Assembly: GCA_963709875.1 (NCBI GenBank)
Contig: CAVPYB010000014.1
Coordinates: forward strand, 310,001 to 374,000
Length of the DNA stretch: 64,000 bases
Direction: 5' to 3'
Source of the DNA: JAQBDA01 sp963709875
GTDB taxonomy: Bacteria > Chloroflexota > Anaerolineae > Anaerolineales > UBA4823
Positions 23,489 through 32,657 of the stretch are shown one piece after another (within the stretch, counting starts at the first letter, position 1; every line of letters starts with the position of its first letter). The translations under genes were made by a program, and so were the position numbers. The notes beneath the pieces were generated by a model that saw only the letters and a list, made by a program, of their open reading frames with translations, was not told where the DNA came from and searched no databases.

Positions 23489-24997
23489 GTGGATATGATG
23501 GAGTTTGCCAACCGCACCCTGGGGCGCCTGAACCCCAGGTTGGTCGCTTTCCTGGAGAAATATCTCCGCCGCATCCCGGCAGTCGACCGTGAGATCCAGG
23601 AGCAGTACGTCCAGTTCCTGGAGGGCGTCGAAGAGGACCTCAAGCCTTATAAGGATGCTTACTCAGCCCATGCCCGCCTGCCGGAAGTGGGGCTGCAGCG
23701 GGGTGCGATCCTGGAGGAGATGGACAGCATGCGGGAGATCGAGGAAGGGCGCTGGAAAGACGGCTTTGTCTCCGGTGCGGTCTACCACGGCGACCAGAGT
23801 CATATCGAGTTCCTCAACCGGGTTTACGCGCTGAACTCGCAGAGCAACCCGCTGCACGCCGATATTTGGCCCAGCACGACCAAGTACGAGGCTGAAATTG
23901 TCGCGATGACAGCAAACATGCTGGGGGCTGAGTCGGCCTCAAGCGAGATCGGCGGTACAGTAACTTCTGGCGGCACGGAGAGCATCCTGCTGGCGATGAA
24001 GACCTACCGCGACCGGGCCCGCGAGCGCAAGGGGATCAACCGACCGGAGATTGTCGTGCCGGTCACCGCGCACGCGGCCTTCGATAAGGCAGCCCAGTAT
24101 TTCAATATCAAGCTGGTGCGTATCCCGGTGGACGACCAGTATCGTGCCGATGTGAGCGCCGCCCGGCGGGCGCTCAACCATAATACGATTGCCCTGGTTG
24201 GGTCTGCCCCGGCGTTCCCGCATGGGACGATCGATCCGATCGCGGAGCTATCCGAGCTGGCACGCCAAAGGGGGATCGGCTTCCACACGGACGCCTGCCT
24301 GGGCGGGTTCATCCTGCCTTGGGCGGAGAGGCTGGGCTACCCGTTGCCAGCCTTCGACTTCCGCCTGCCGGGCGTCACCTCGATGTCCGCCGACACGCAC
24401 AAGTACGGCTATGCTGCCAAGGGTACTTCGGTGGTGTTGTACCGCGGCGCAGAGCTGCGCCGCTTCCAGTACTATGCCACGCCGGACTGGCCCGGCGGGC
24501 TGTATCTCTCGCCGACATTAGCCGGCAGCCGCCCGGGAGCTTTGAGCGCCGCCTGCTGGGCAGCCATGCTCAGCATGGGCGAGCAGGGCTACCTGCAGGC
24601 TGTCAGGATGATCCTCGAGACCGGTTCCGCGATCCGCCGCGGCATCGCTGCGATACCCGAGCTCAACGTGCTGGGCGACCCGCTGTGGGTGATCGCCTTC
24701 ACCTCTCAGGAGCTGGATATCTACCGGGTGCTGGATTTTATGACCACCCGGCGCTGGAGCCTGAACGGTCTGCAGAGACCTCCGGCAGTGCATATCGCTG
24801 TCACCCTGCGTCACACCGAGCCGGGCGTCGCCGAGCGCTTCATCGAAGACCTGCAAGCCGCAGTAGCTCATGTCAAGTCGCACCCCGAGGAGAGCGGCGG
24901 CATGGCGCCCGTTTACGGCATGGCAGGCAGCATGCCTTTGCGCGGCGTGGTGAGCGACCTGCTGAAGCGTTATATCGACCTGCTGTATAAGGTCTAA
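23489..24997 (+). CDS. PLP-dependent sphingosine-1-phosphate lyase-like enzyme
   Basis: A 502-residue group II decarboxylase-fold enzyme. The PLP lysine is K305 in SADTHKYGYAAKGTSVV, and FHTDACLGGFILPW supplies the Asp. The C-terminal half (WPGGLYLSPTLAGSRPG and RPPAVHIAVTLRHTEPGV) closely resembles the soluble Symbiobacterium sphingosine-1-phosphate lyase as I remember it. No N-terminal membrane helix, so it is cytosolic. The likely reaction is cleavage of a long-chain base phosphate or similar amino-alcohol phosphate to an aldehyde and phosphoethanolamine. GTG start two bases after the kinase stop. Confidence 0.87.
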   Translation: MDMMEFANRTLGRLNPRLVAFLEKYLRRIPAVDREIQEQYVQFLEGVEEDLKPYKDAYSAHARLPEVGLQRGAILEEMDSMREIEEGRWKDGFVSGAVYHGDQSHIEFLNRVYALNSQSNPLHADIWPSTTKYEAEIVAMTANMLGAESASSEIGGTVTSGGTESILLAMKTYRDRARERKGINRPEIVVPVTAHAAFDKAAQYFNIKLVRIPVDDQYRADVSAARRALNHNTIALVGSAPAFPHGTIDPIAELSELARQRGIGFHTDACLGGFILPWAERLGYPLPAFDFRLPGVTSMSADTHKYGYAAKGTSVVLYRGAELRRFQYYATPDWPGGLYLSPTLAGSRPGALSAACWAAMLSMGEQGYLQAVRMILETGSAIRRGIAAIPELNVLGDPLWVIAFTSQELDIYRVLDFMTTRRWSLNGLQRPPAVHIAVTLRHTEPGVAERFIEDLQAAVAHVKSHPEESGGMAPVYGMAGSMPLRGVVSDLLKRYIDLLYKV

Positions 24998-25082
24998 GCC
25001 GGAGTCCGGATAAGATTGTATAATTCACCGAAACGCTGTATGTGTAGATTTCATACCACACAGACCAACCAAGGAGCAATGT

Positions 25083-26306
25083 ATGCCTGAAGCCCTTATC
25101 ATCGATGCCGTGCGCACGCCCATCGGCGCATTGGGAGGTGCACTGTCCAGGGTGCGCCCGGATGACCTTGCGGCGCATGTCTTGAGAGCAATCATCGACC
25201 GCACAGGGATCAACCCGGCGCTTGTGGAAGAAGTCTATATGGGCTGTGCCAACCAGGCCGGGGAGGACAACCGCAACGTTGCGCGCATGGCTGCCCTGCT
25301 GGCGGGCTTCCCGGTAGAGGTCCCGGCGGTGACCTTCAACCGGCTGTGCGCCTCGGGGTTGAACGCGGTCAACCAGGCGGCGCGCGCCATCAAAGTGGGT
25401 GAAGGCGATATCTACATCGCTGGTGGCGTAGAGAGCATGTCGCGCGCCCCGTATTCAGTCCCCAAGTCGGAAAATGCCTATCCTTGGGGCAACCTGACCA
25501 TGTGGGATACAACCCTGGGCTGGCGCTACCCGAATCCCAGGATGCAAGAATTGTATGGCACCGAGGCGATGGGCGAGACCGCCGAGAATATCTACGAGCA
25601 GGTACCCGAGATCACCCGCGATGAGCAGGACGCATTTGCCTGCGAGTCGCACCGGCGGGCGATAGCTGCCATCGACTCGGGTGTGTTCGCCGAGGAGATC
25701 GTGCCGGTGCGCGTGCCGCAGCGCAAAGGTGAGCCGCTGCTGGTGGATACCGACGAGCGCCCGCGCCGGGATACCAGCATGGAGGCGCTGGCGCGTTTGA
25801 GACCGGCGTTCCGCAGGAACGGCACAGTGACCGCCGGAAATTCCTCCGGGCTGAACGATGGCGCGGCGGCAGTGCTGCTGGCCAGCGCTGAGAAAGCCCA
25901 GGAGCTGGGTCTGAAGCCAGTTGCCAGGGTGGTGGCCTCTGCGGCGGCAGGTGTCCCGCCGCGCACGATGGGCATCGGACCGGTGCCTGCCACTCGCAAA
26001 GCCCTGGCCCGGGCAGGACTGGCCATCGCAGACCTGCAGCTTGTCGAGCTGAACGAGGCCTTCGCCGTGCAGTCGCTGGCAGTGATGCGCGAGCTGGGTT
26101 TGCGGCACGAGAGCACCAACGTTAATGGGGGGGCAATTGCCCTGGGTCACCCGCTGGGGTGCTCTGGGGCGCGCATCCTGACTACCCTGCTGCACGAGAT
26201 GCGCCGCCGGGCGGGGTCGGCAGAAAGACCCTTTTATGGTCTGGCGACCCTGTGTGTCGGCGTCGGTCAGGGTGAGGCGACCATCGTCGAGTGGATCGGT
26301 GATTGA
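25083..26306 (+). CDS. thiolase (3-oxoadipyl-CoA / acetyl-CoA acyltransferase type)
   Basis: A 407-residue thiolase with all catalytic residues: Cys in NRLCASGLNAV, His in GGAIALGHPLGCSGAR and Cys in LCVGVGQG. The MPWG-like segment YPWGNLTMWDTTLGWRYPNP recalls PaaJ/PcaF thiolases, which act on 3-oxoadipyl-CoA. A family I CoA-transferase pair is encoded nearby, which would fit such a pathway, but ring-cleavage genes are absent. AAGGAG lies upstream of the ATG. It is followed closely by the ornithine-cyclodeaminase family gene. Confidence 0.92.
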   Translation: MPEALIIDAVRTPIGALGGALSRVRPDDLAAHVLRAIIDRTGINPALVEEVYMGCANQAGEDNRNVARMAALLAGFPVEVPAVTFNRLCASGLNAVNQAARAIKVGEGDIYIAGGVESMSRAPYSVPKSENAYPWGNLTMWDTTLGWRYPNPRMQELYGTEAMGETAENIYEQVPEITRDEQDAFACESHRRAIAAIDSGVFAEEIVPVRVPQRKGEPLLVDTDERPRRDTSMEALARLRPAFRRNGTVTAGNSSGLNDGAAAVLLASAEKAQELGLKPVARVVASAAAGVPPRTMGIGPVPATRKALARAGLAIADLQLVELNEAFAVQSLAVMRELGLRHESTNVNGGAIALGHPLGCSGARILTTLLHEMRRRAGSAERPFYGLATLCVGVGQGEATIVEWIGD

Positions 26307-26323
26307 TCTAAGAGGAGGCTGAT

Positions 26324-27299
26324 ATGAGCGGTCAAGAGTTGCTGTACCTATCGCGGGCGGATGTGGAGGGCGTCTCTCTGGACATGAAGACTATTATCGA
26401 CCTGCTGCAGAAAGCGTTCCTCGAGAAGGGGCAAGGCAAGGTGGAGATGCCCCCCAAGCCCGGCATCCACACCCAGCCGGATGCGTTCATCCACGCCATG
26501 CCGGCGCATATCCCCTCGCTGCGTTCAGCAGGCATCAAGTGGGTGAGCGGCTACCCGGAGAACCCCCGCCGCGGCTTGCCCTATATCAGCGGGCTGCTGG
26601 TCTTGAACGATGTCGAGACCGGCTTCCCCTACGCCGTGATGGACTGCACCTGGATCACAGCCTACCGCACCGGGGCAGCCTCCGCCCTCTCTGCGCGCTA
26701 CCTGGCGCGCCCGGACAGCAAGGTAGCGGGCATCCTAGCCTGCGGTGTGCAGGGGCGCACCAACCTGGAAGCCATGGCAGCCCTCTTCCCGTTAGAGCGG
26801 GTTTATGCCTACGATATCCTCCCGGAGGTGCAGGAACGTTATGTGGATGAGATGTCCACCAAACTGGGTCTGGAAGTCATAAGCGTCAAGGAGCCGCGCC
26901 AGGCGGTCTTGGAGAGCGATATCGTGGTCACCTCCGGCCCGATCCTGCACCAGCCCCAACCTACCATCGAAAAGGGCTGGCTAAAAGCAGGGCGCTTTTG
27001 CCAGCGCGGTGGATTTCGACAGCTACTGGCTGCCGGCAGCCATGGCGCAGATGGATAAGATCGCCACCGACGATCACGCCCAGTTCCACTACTACCGCAC
27101 GGTCGGCTACTTCCAGAATACGCCCGACCCGTATGCCGATCTGGGAGAGCTGGTCGCCAGGGATAAAGCCGGGCGCGAGACGCCCGGCGAGCGCACCATG
27201 GCGATCAACCTGGGTCTGGCACTGGACGATATGGCGGTCGCACCGGAGATCTACCGCCGCGCCAGGGAGCGCGGCATCGGCACATCTTTGCCGCTCTAG
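26324..27299 (+). CDS. ornithine cyclodeaminase family protein, frameshifted
   Basis: About 325 residues of the OCD/mu-crystallin family, which are NAD(P)-dependent enzymes acting on amino or imino acids. Recognisable parts are an MPPKPGIHT segment, KWVSGYPENPRRGLPYISG, DCTWITAYRTGAASALSARYL, and GVQGRTNLEAMAALFP at the nucleotide-binding domain. The frame breaks at the G run 26990-26992; deletion of one G gives the continuous sequence LKAGAFASAVDFDSYWLP. The start has AGGAGG upstream and lies 17 bases after the thiolase gene. The substrate is unknown. Confidence 0.84.
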
Positions 27300-27302
27300 A
27301 AC

Positions 27303-27899
27303 ATGAAGCGCAACAGCATCTGGCTCCTGGTTGCGGTCTTGCTGTGGGGCTGTGCGCTTGACCTGCCGCCTGCGGCTACCGCACCGGTGACCGCGGCGGC
27401 GATTACACCAACTCCCCAGGTCAGCGCGTTGGAGACGATTTCTCCAACCGGAGTGGAAGGCGATGCTGTTGCTTCCGACGATCAAGCGGCAGCGACTACG
27501 ACGGTGGAGAATATGAGTGTACTGGCGGATGTTATCTCGGTGCAGGTTAGCGGCAGCGAAGGCGCCTACCAGTTCTCGGTGCAGGTCAACAGTCCCGATA
27601 CCGGCTGCGAGCAGTATGCCGATTGGTGGGAGGTGCTGACCGAAGAGGGGCAGTTGGTTTACCGGCGCGTGCTGCTGCACAGCCACTTCGGCGAGCAGCC
27701 CTTCACCCGCTCCGGCGGGCCGGCAGCCATCCAGGCAGACACGCGGGTCTGGGTGCGGGCGCATATGAACACCAGCGGGTATGGCGGCGCTGCACTGAGG
27801 GGTTCAGTTCAGACCGGCTTCGAGCCGGCCGAGCTCAGCCCGGAATTTGCCGCTGACCTTGCAGATCAGCCACCACTTCCCGAAGACTGCGCGTTCTGA
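27303..27899 (+). CDS. predicted lipoprotein of unknown function
   Basis: A 198-residue protein with a signal peptide ending in the lipobox LLWGC (Cys near residue 18), a Thr/Ala/Pro-rich linker, and a beta-rich domain with SVQVNSPDTGCEQYADWWEVL and RRVLLHSHFGEQPFTRSGGP. It begins three bases after the OCD stop and converges on the CoA-transferase genes. I do not recognise a named family. It is anchored outside the cytoplasmic membrane. Confidence 0.75.
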   Translation: MKRNSIWLLVAVLLWGCALDLPPAATAPVTAAAITPTPQVSALETISPTGVEGDAVASDDQAAATTTVENMSVLADVISVQVSGSEGAYQFSVQVNSPDTGCEQYADWWEVLTEEGQLVYRRVLLHSHFGEQPFTRSGGPAAIQADTRVWVRAHMNTSGYGGAALRGSVQTGFEPAELSPEFAADLADQPPLPEDCAF

Positions 27900-27910
27900 C
27901 CTGATCCAAA

Positions 27911-28678
27911 TTAAATATACAGCCTGTCCCGGTCCACTTCTTCACGCAGGATGCGTAGCTCTGCCGCTGTCGGAGGCGGGTTCTCTTCGATCTCCTCTGC
28001 AAAGGGCAGCTCGAAGCCGGTGTTCTCCAGCACCTGCTGCACGCTCACGCCGGGCTGGGAGGCGAGCAGGGTCATACGCTTGCTGGCGGGGTGGTAGCCC
28101 ATCACGGCTAGATTGGTCACCACTCGGTAGGGACCGGTGCCCGGCGGCAGTCCAGCCGCCTCGCGTGCGCCGGGTCCGCTTAGATAGCCGGGTGTGGTGA
28201 TGAAATCCACCTTCTCGACGAAGCGCCGTTTGTCGTGACGCATGATGGCGATGGTCTGCCAGCAGTGTGAACCGACGTCGTTCGAGCCGCCGCTGCCCGG
28301 CAGGCGCACTTTGGGGTGGTCGTGCTCGCCAATCACCGTGCTGTTCAGGTTGCCAAAGGGATCGATCTGCGCGCCACCCAGGAATCCGTATTCGATGAAG
28401 CCGCGCTGGGCGGTCTCCATGATGTCGCAGATGCCCGAGGCGGAGATCGCCCGGTGGAAGGTGTTCTCACCGCCCACCGCGGTGGGCAGCTCATCCAGGA
28501 TGGCGCCCGTGCCGCCGAACTCGAACACAGTCACCAGGTTGGGAGCGTGCATTTTCTGCGCCAGCGAGGCTGCCAGCATGGGAATGCCGGTGCCGATAAA
28601 CGCGGTGGTGTTGTCGGTCATCAGCCGGGCGGCGGTGCAGATCAACAGCTCTGAGGGGTTGTAGTCGGTGCTGGTCAT
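27911..28678 (-). CDS. family I CoA-transferase, subunit B
   Basis: A 255-residue subunit resembling glutaconate CoA-transferase GctB. VTVFEFGGTGAILDELP contains the Glu expected to form the gamma-glutamyl-CoA intermediate, so this is more likely a real transferase than the Glu-less IpdB hydrolase. FLGGAQIDPFGNLNSTVIG and LPGSGGSNDVGSHC are other conserved blocks. Its ATG overlaps the stop of subunit A (ATGA), so the two subunits are coupled. The acyl substrate is not evident. Confidence 0.88.
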   Translation of the reverse strand: MTSTDYNPSELLICTAARLMTDNTTAFIGTGIPMLAASLAQKMHAPNLVTVFEFGGTGAILDELPTAVGGENTFHRAISASGICDIMETAQRGFIEYGFLGGAQIDPFGNLNSTVIGEHDHPKVRLPGSGGSNDVGSHCWQTIAIMRHDKRRFVEKVDFITTPGYLSGPGAREAAGLPPGTGPYRVVTNLAVMGYHPASKRMTLLASQPGVSVQQVLENTGFELPFAEEIEENPPPTAAELRILREEVDRDRLYI

Positions 28679-29643
28679 GAATCCCTCCTCAGCCGCAGGT
28701 TCTCCAAATGCTCCTCACCGATGCGCTCCAGGTATTCGCGGTGGTCTTTCACCGCGTAGATGTATTTCTCCAGATATTCTTGGGTCGTTTCTGGGGTCTC
28801 TGCGGCACTCACCCATTCACGGATCTGGTCCTCATCCCGCCGGTAGCGGTAGCACATCTCGCCGGGGTGCGAGGCGAAGGGCGCTTCGACAACTGCATCC
28901 ACAAGGTAGTAGGGGATGACCGTGCGGTCCGGGCTGCGGCGTATTTCTTCGTTATCGACGATCTCTTCCGCGCTGACGATCAATCTCTTGCAGGCACGCG
29001 CCATTTCGGCTGCAAAGCCGCTGATGCCGTCGATCTGGCAGTTGCCGAATTTGTCGGCGCGGTGCACGTGGATCAGCCCGACATCCAGGATCAGCGCCGG
29101 GATCAGGCAGATCGGGTCGCCGGAGAAGGGGTCGGCGACCACCTTGGCGGAGGAGTATTTCAGCGTATCCGTGCCCAGCATGGAGCGGATGGGGATGAAT
29201 GGCACACCCATGGCGGCGGCTTTGAAGCGCCCGGCGAAAGCCGCGTTGCTCCACTCCACGCAGGTCTCCACCCGTCCGCTCTCCACCTCCCGCCGCAGGG
29301 GATGGGAAACGCCGTAGACCTCCAGGCCGATATAGGTGATATCCAGCTTCTTGACCAGCCCGGCAGCCAGCAGCATATCCAGCTCCAGCACGCCCTGCCC
29401 GGCCACCAGCAGGTCTTTCACCCCCTGGCGCACCACCTCGTTGATCAGTGACATCGGGCAGCGCACCGTGCCGTACAGCTCTGTGCCCAGGTAATCGCCG
29501 TTGTTCACGAAGCGGCTGACCGCCTCGGCCTCGCTCATGCGCTTGTCAATAAGCGCCTTGGGTTTCTGCCGGTTCCACTCGCGGAACGCGTTAAGATCCG
29601 GCGGCCTGATCAGCTCCCCGATTCCGGATTGGATGACTTCCAT
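28675..29643 (-). CDS. family I CoA-transferase, subunit A
   Basis: A 322-residue subunit of the glutaconate/3-oxoacid CoA-transferase family. Conserved parts include VNNGDYLGTELYGTVRCPM, LLVAGQGVLELDMLLAAG, YIGLEVYGVSHPLRR and ALILDVGLIHVHRADKFGN. It is transcribed first, with GGAGG upstream of the ATG. The pair lies on the opposite strand to the thiolase-OCD-lipoprotein set, with the two groups converging at 27900. Confidence 0.88.
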   Translation of the reverse strand: MEVIQSGIGELIRPPDLNAFREWNRQKPKALIDKRMSEAEAVSRFVNNGDYLGTELYGTVRCPMSLINEVVRQGVKDLLVAGQGVLELDMLLAAGLVKKLDITYIGLEVYGVSHPLRREVESGRVETCVEWSNAAFAGRFKAAAMGVPFIPIRSMLGTDTLKYSSAKVVADPFSGDPICLIPALILDVGLIHVHRADKFGNCQIDGISGFAAEMARACKRLIVSAEEIVDNEEIRRSPDRTVIPYYLVDAVVEAPFASHPGEMCYRYRRDEDQIREWVSAAETPETTQEYLEKYIYAVKDHREYLERIGEEHLENLRLRRDS

Positions 29644-29711
29644 GGATGGACCTCCTTATCTATCTCGATCAGGAATGGTTGGGTGAGTAAACCTCAGGTC
29701 CTGATGTGCCA

Positions 29712-30707
29712 TTACTGCCTCGGTACGGGCAGAGTTTTTCTCAGGTAAAAGGCTGCCTGGTCCCCATCCCTGGCATCATTCAGTTCCTGTGCTCGCTGTT
29801 CGAATGCTCTTATATCACCCTCCGAAAAGATCGAACCATTCACGCCATTAAGGAAAGATTGCGGATGGTGAAGTGGTATATCCTTTTGGTACTGTTCGCT
29901 GCCCCAAAATTGAAATGCGTCGGAATCATATTGGATTGACTCGATATAAAAACCGGCCCGCTCGCAAAGCAGCTGCATGCTTCTGATAGTGTGTATAAAT
30001 AGATGTCGTGGGGCATCCAGCTGGACCCAGTTTGTGCGGTACATCCGCCAGGCATACGAAGAAGCAAGCGGCATACGGATCAGGACCAATCCGTTCGGAC
30101 TGGACATCCTGTAGAGCGCATGCATTGTTCCTGCAGGATCTGCAATATGCTCGAACGCATGGTGCAGCATGATGAAGTCGAAGATATCATCTAGCTGGTC
30201 CAAATCTCTTTTTAGAATCTTAACATCATTTTCGTAATCGATATCCATTGGGATGAACGGATCGATCCCGGTAAGATTGGAAAACCCCTCGTTTCTTAAA
30301 TCAAGAAGCAGATGCCCGGTGCCGCAGCCGACATCCAATATCCTGGTATTTGCATGAACACCAGATTTTTTTACCCATGCTGGCAGGTTGGGCTTGCCGT
30401 ACTTCCACAATGCGATCCTCCCAATAATACTCCCGTCGCCCAGGTAATAGCGTGTGCGCTGGTTGAGAAGATACGCAAGCACTCGATTTATTCTTGATAT
30501 TTCCAGGTTGGAGAATGAGTAGTAGTTTTCTGGGTAGTATTTGCCGATATTTTGAGGCACTTCAGATATTTGCACACATCCACATTCCTCACACTCAAAA
30601 TAATCGAATTGTTCCCGAAAACCGAACATCATTTCGCGAACATTGTATACCTTATTGCGAGCTGCATTGCCACAGATTCTGCAGACTGGATGCACGGATA
30701 TACTCAC
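29712..30707 (-). CDS. class I SAM-dependent methyltransferase with N-terminal zinc-binding domain
   Basis: A 331-residue protein. Residues 9-43 hold CRICG and CEECGC pairs that would bind zinc, as in the putative zinc-binding domain of sugar-C-methyltransferase-like proteins. The SAM domain has ILDVGCGTGHLL, DFIMLHHAFEHIADP and LVLIRMP. It belongs to the Methyltransf_23 type, often linked to sugar or polyketide decoration. Its ATG overlaps the stop of the homoserine dehydrogenase gene by four bases. Its codon use looks more AT-rich than the neighbours. Confidence 0.85.
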   Translation of the reverse strand: MSISVHPVCRICGNAARNKVYNVREMMFGFREQFDYFECEECGCVQISEVPQNIGKYYPENYYSFSNLEISRINRVLAYLLNQRTRYYLGDGSIIGRIALWKYGKPNLPAWVKKSGVHANTRILDVGCGTGHLLLDLRNEGFSNLTGIDPFIPMDIDYENDVKILKRDLDQLDDIFDFIMLHHAFEHIADPAGTMHALYRMSSPNGLVLIRMPLASSYAWRMYRTNWVQLDAPRHLFIHTIRSMQLLCERAGFYIESIQYDSDAFQFWGSEQYQKDIPLHHPQSFLNGVNGSIFSEGDIRAFEQRAQELNDARDGDQAAFYLRKTLPVPRQ

Positions 30708-31765
30708 GCACTGGTATTACTGGAACTGCCTGATGGGTGCTCCCGAACCGAGTTTAAGAAGTCCGCCAGCAGCCCATAGGCGGTGGTGTGCGGCCCGGGG
30801 TCGGCTTCGATCACCGACAGCAGCCCGAGCACATCCGTCTCGAACTGCACAATGCTGGTGGTTCCGTCCACACCGTAGAGCGGCGAATCGACGCCCACCC
30901 TCTGCGGGGCGACGCTGGCGCGCACCGTGTCGCCCTCGCGCACAGCACTGCAGACCAGCTTCCAGCGTTTGCCCTGCTCGCGGGCGCGCTCGATATCCGC
31001 CGGGGTAATGCCGCGGATGCCCTCGCGTGCCACCTGGTCGGGTTTCAGCGGGATGCCCATCAGCACCGTGACCAGGGCGGAGACTTTGATAGCTGCATCC
31101 CAACCGTCCACGTCGCCGCTGGGGTCGGTCTCGGCGATGCCGATCTCCTGGGCATAGGCGACCGCCCGCTCGAAGGTCTCGCCGCTCTCCATGCGTGTCA
31201 GGATCAGATTGGTGGTCGAGTTCAGCACCCCGCGCAGGGAGCGCAGGTCGGCAGCCGGCAGCGCCTCGCGGAATAAAGAGAACAGCGGAGCTCCATCCAT
31301 CACGGTCGACTCAAAAAAGAACCTGCGTCCCTTCGATGCTGCTAGCTCGCTGAGCTCCCGGAAAGCGTGTACCACTGGTCCTTTGTTGGCAGTGATGGCG
31401 TGCATGCCCATGTTCAGTGCTGCTGACAAATGGTCGATGGCCGGCTGCCCGGTCTGGTAATCGACCGGCGTGTTCTCGAAAAGCACGTCCGCCGGGCAGC
31501 GGCAGATGAAGTCACGCATATCGGCGCACGGCGGCAGGGTGGAGAGCGTCTGCAATGAGCCGCCGCCCTCCACCACCTCTATGGCACGCTGCAGGTCGAT
31601 GCCCTCCGGGTCGATGGCCGCGCCGTGACTCCCTGTGGCGATGCCGGTCACGCGGAAGGTGATGTCGTAGCGATTTTGGATATCTTCCTGCTTGCGGAGC
31701 AGCAGGCGCGCCAGGGCACGCCCTACGTTGCCAAATCCCAGTAATGCGAGTTGGTATTGCGCCAT
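30704..31765 (-). CDS. hom: homoserine dehydrogenase
   Basis: Reduces aspartate semialdehyde to homoserine on the way to Thr and Met. 353 residues. The N-terminal nucleotide motif LLGFGNVGRALARLL is followed by ENTPVDYQTGQPAIDH, the substrate block AITANKGPVVHA and the catalytic-domain stretch GVLNSTTNLILTRM with Asp-rich DPSGDVDGWDAAIK. No ACT domain, so no Thr feedback domain is present. GGAGC precedes the ATG. It is coupled to the methyltransferase gene by a four-base overlap. Confidence 0.93.
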   Translation of the reverse strand: MAQYQLALLGFGNVGRALARLLLRKQEDIQNRYDITFRVTGIATGSHGAAIDPEGIDLQRAIEVVEGGGSLQTLSTLPPCADMRDFICRCPADVLFENTPVDYQTGQPAIDHLSAALNMGMHAITANKGPVVHAFRELSELAASKGRRFFFESTVMDGAPLFSLFREALPAADLRSLRGVLNSTTNLILTRMESGETFERAVAYAQEIGIAETDPSGDVDGWDAAIKVSALVTVLMGIPLKPDQVAREGIRGITPADIERAREQGKRWKLVCSAVREGDTVRASVAPQRVGVDSPLYGVDGTTSIVQFETDVLGLLSVIEADPGPHTTAYGLLADFLNSVREHPSGSSSNTSA

Positions 31766-31843
31766 ATCTGCTCCTATGTGTTTGCAAATTCGGTCTAGAA
31801 TCCGCTGACACCGGGTACACTATTTTCGCTGTCTGCCGTCCGT

Positions 31844-32602
31844 TTATACCGGCGGCCAGGGGTAGGGGCGGCGGTCCGGGTCGGGGTTGGGGTAGCGCCC
31901 GGACTTCACGATCTGACCTGCCCGGCGGGCAAGGGCGCTGATCTCGGCGGAGGTCAGGTGTCTTTTGAGACCGGTTTCAAGCTCGCTTGCCTCATCGCTG
32001 TTAAGTCGCTGGTGGAAGCCGGTCAGGTCCGCGCACAGGTCAGGGGGGATCGGCTCGCCAGCGAAATCCCAGATAACGGTGCGCAGCTTGCTCTCGGTGT
32101 GGAAGCAGATGCCGTGATCGATCAGCCACAATTGACGGTCAGGGTCGATCAGGATATGGCTGCCTTTGCGATCGGCGTTGTTGATCAGCAGGTCGAATAA
32201 GGATGTCGGGCGCAGGCGCTGCCTGTCAGCCTGGCTGAAATTGAAATAGTGGTACTGCGGGTCGTGCTCGATATAGAGCTGCACCGAGCCGGCCCCGTGA
32301 GGCCCATCCTTGCGGAATACGGTGGGCGGCACAAGCTGCCAGCCCAGGGCCTGGCTTACCTGGTAAGCAGCCACCTCGCGGCGGGCCAGCGACGGGCTGG
32401 AGAAATCCCATAGAGGGCGCACACCACGCGTGGGTTTATACACTGCAGAAACATCTCCACGGGAGTGTTCGATCTCAAGCAAGAAGGTGTAGTTCGAGCC
32501 CCACATGAATTCCCCCTTCAGGGAGAGCGATCCTTCCCGGAGGATCGTCAGGACTTCTTCATACGGAGCGAGGGACATTTTGGCAGGTATGGGGGAAGAC
32601 AA
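31844..32602 (-). CDS. SCO1664-family protein (PI3/4-kinase-like fold)
   Basis: A 252-residue protein of the conserved SCO1664/Rv2133c family. VSAVYKPTRGVRPLWDF, LARREVAAYQVSQALGW, LLINNADRKGSHILID and WLIDHGICFH match its kinase-like core, with Asp residues placed as in PI3/4-kinase-like folds. No biochemical function is established to my knowledge. In Actinobacteria the gene sits with a DUF3090 gene and a histidine phosphatase gene, exactly as here on the same strand. Confidence 0.88.
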   Translation of the reverse strand: MSSPIPAKMSLAPYEEVLTILREGSLSLKGEFMWGSNYTFLLEIEHSRGDVSAVYKPTRGVRPLWDFSSPSLARREVAAYQVSQALGWQLVPPTVFRKDGPHGAGSVQLYIEHDPQYHYFNFSQADRQRLRPTSLFDLLINNADRKGSHILIDPDRQLWLIDHGICFHTESKLRTVIWDFAGEPIPPDLCADLTGFHQRLNSDEASELETGLKRHLTSAEISALARRAGQIVKSGRYPNPDPDRRPYPWPPV

Positions 32603-32657
32603 TTGCCCGCGGATCCCGATCAGCTGGTGAGCTTAACGGTCATTTGGGGGCAAGTGT

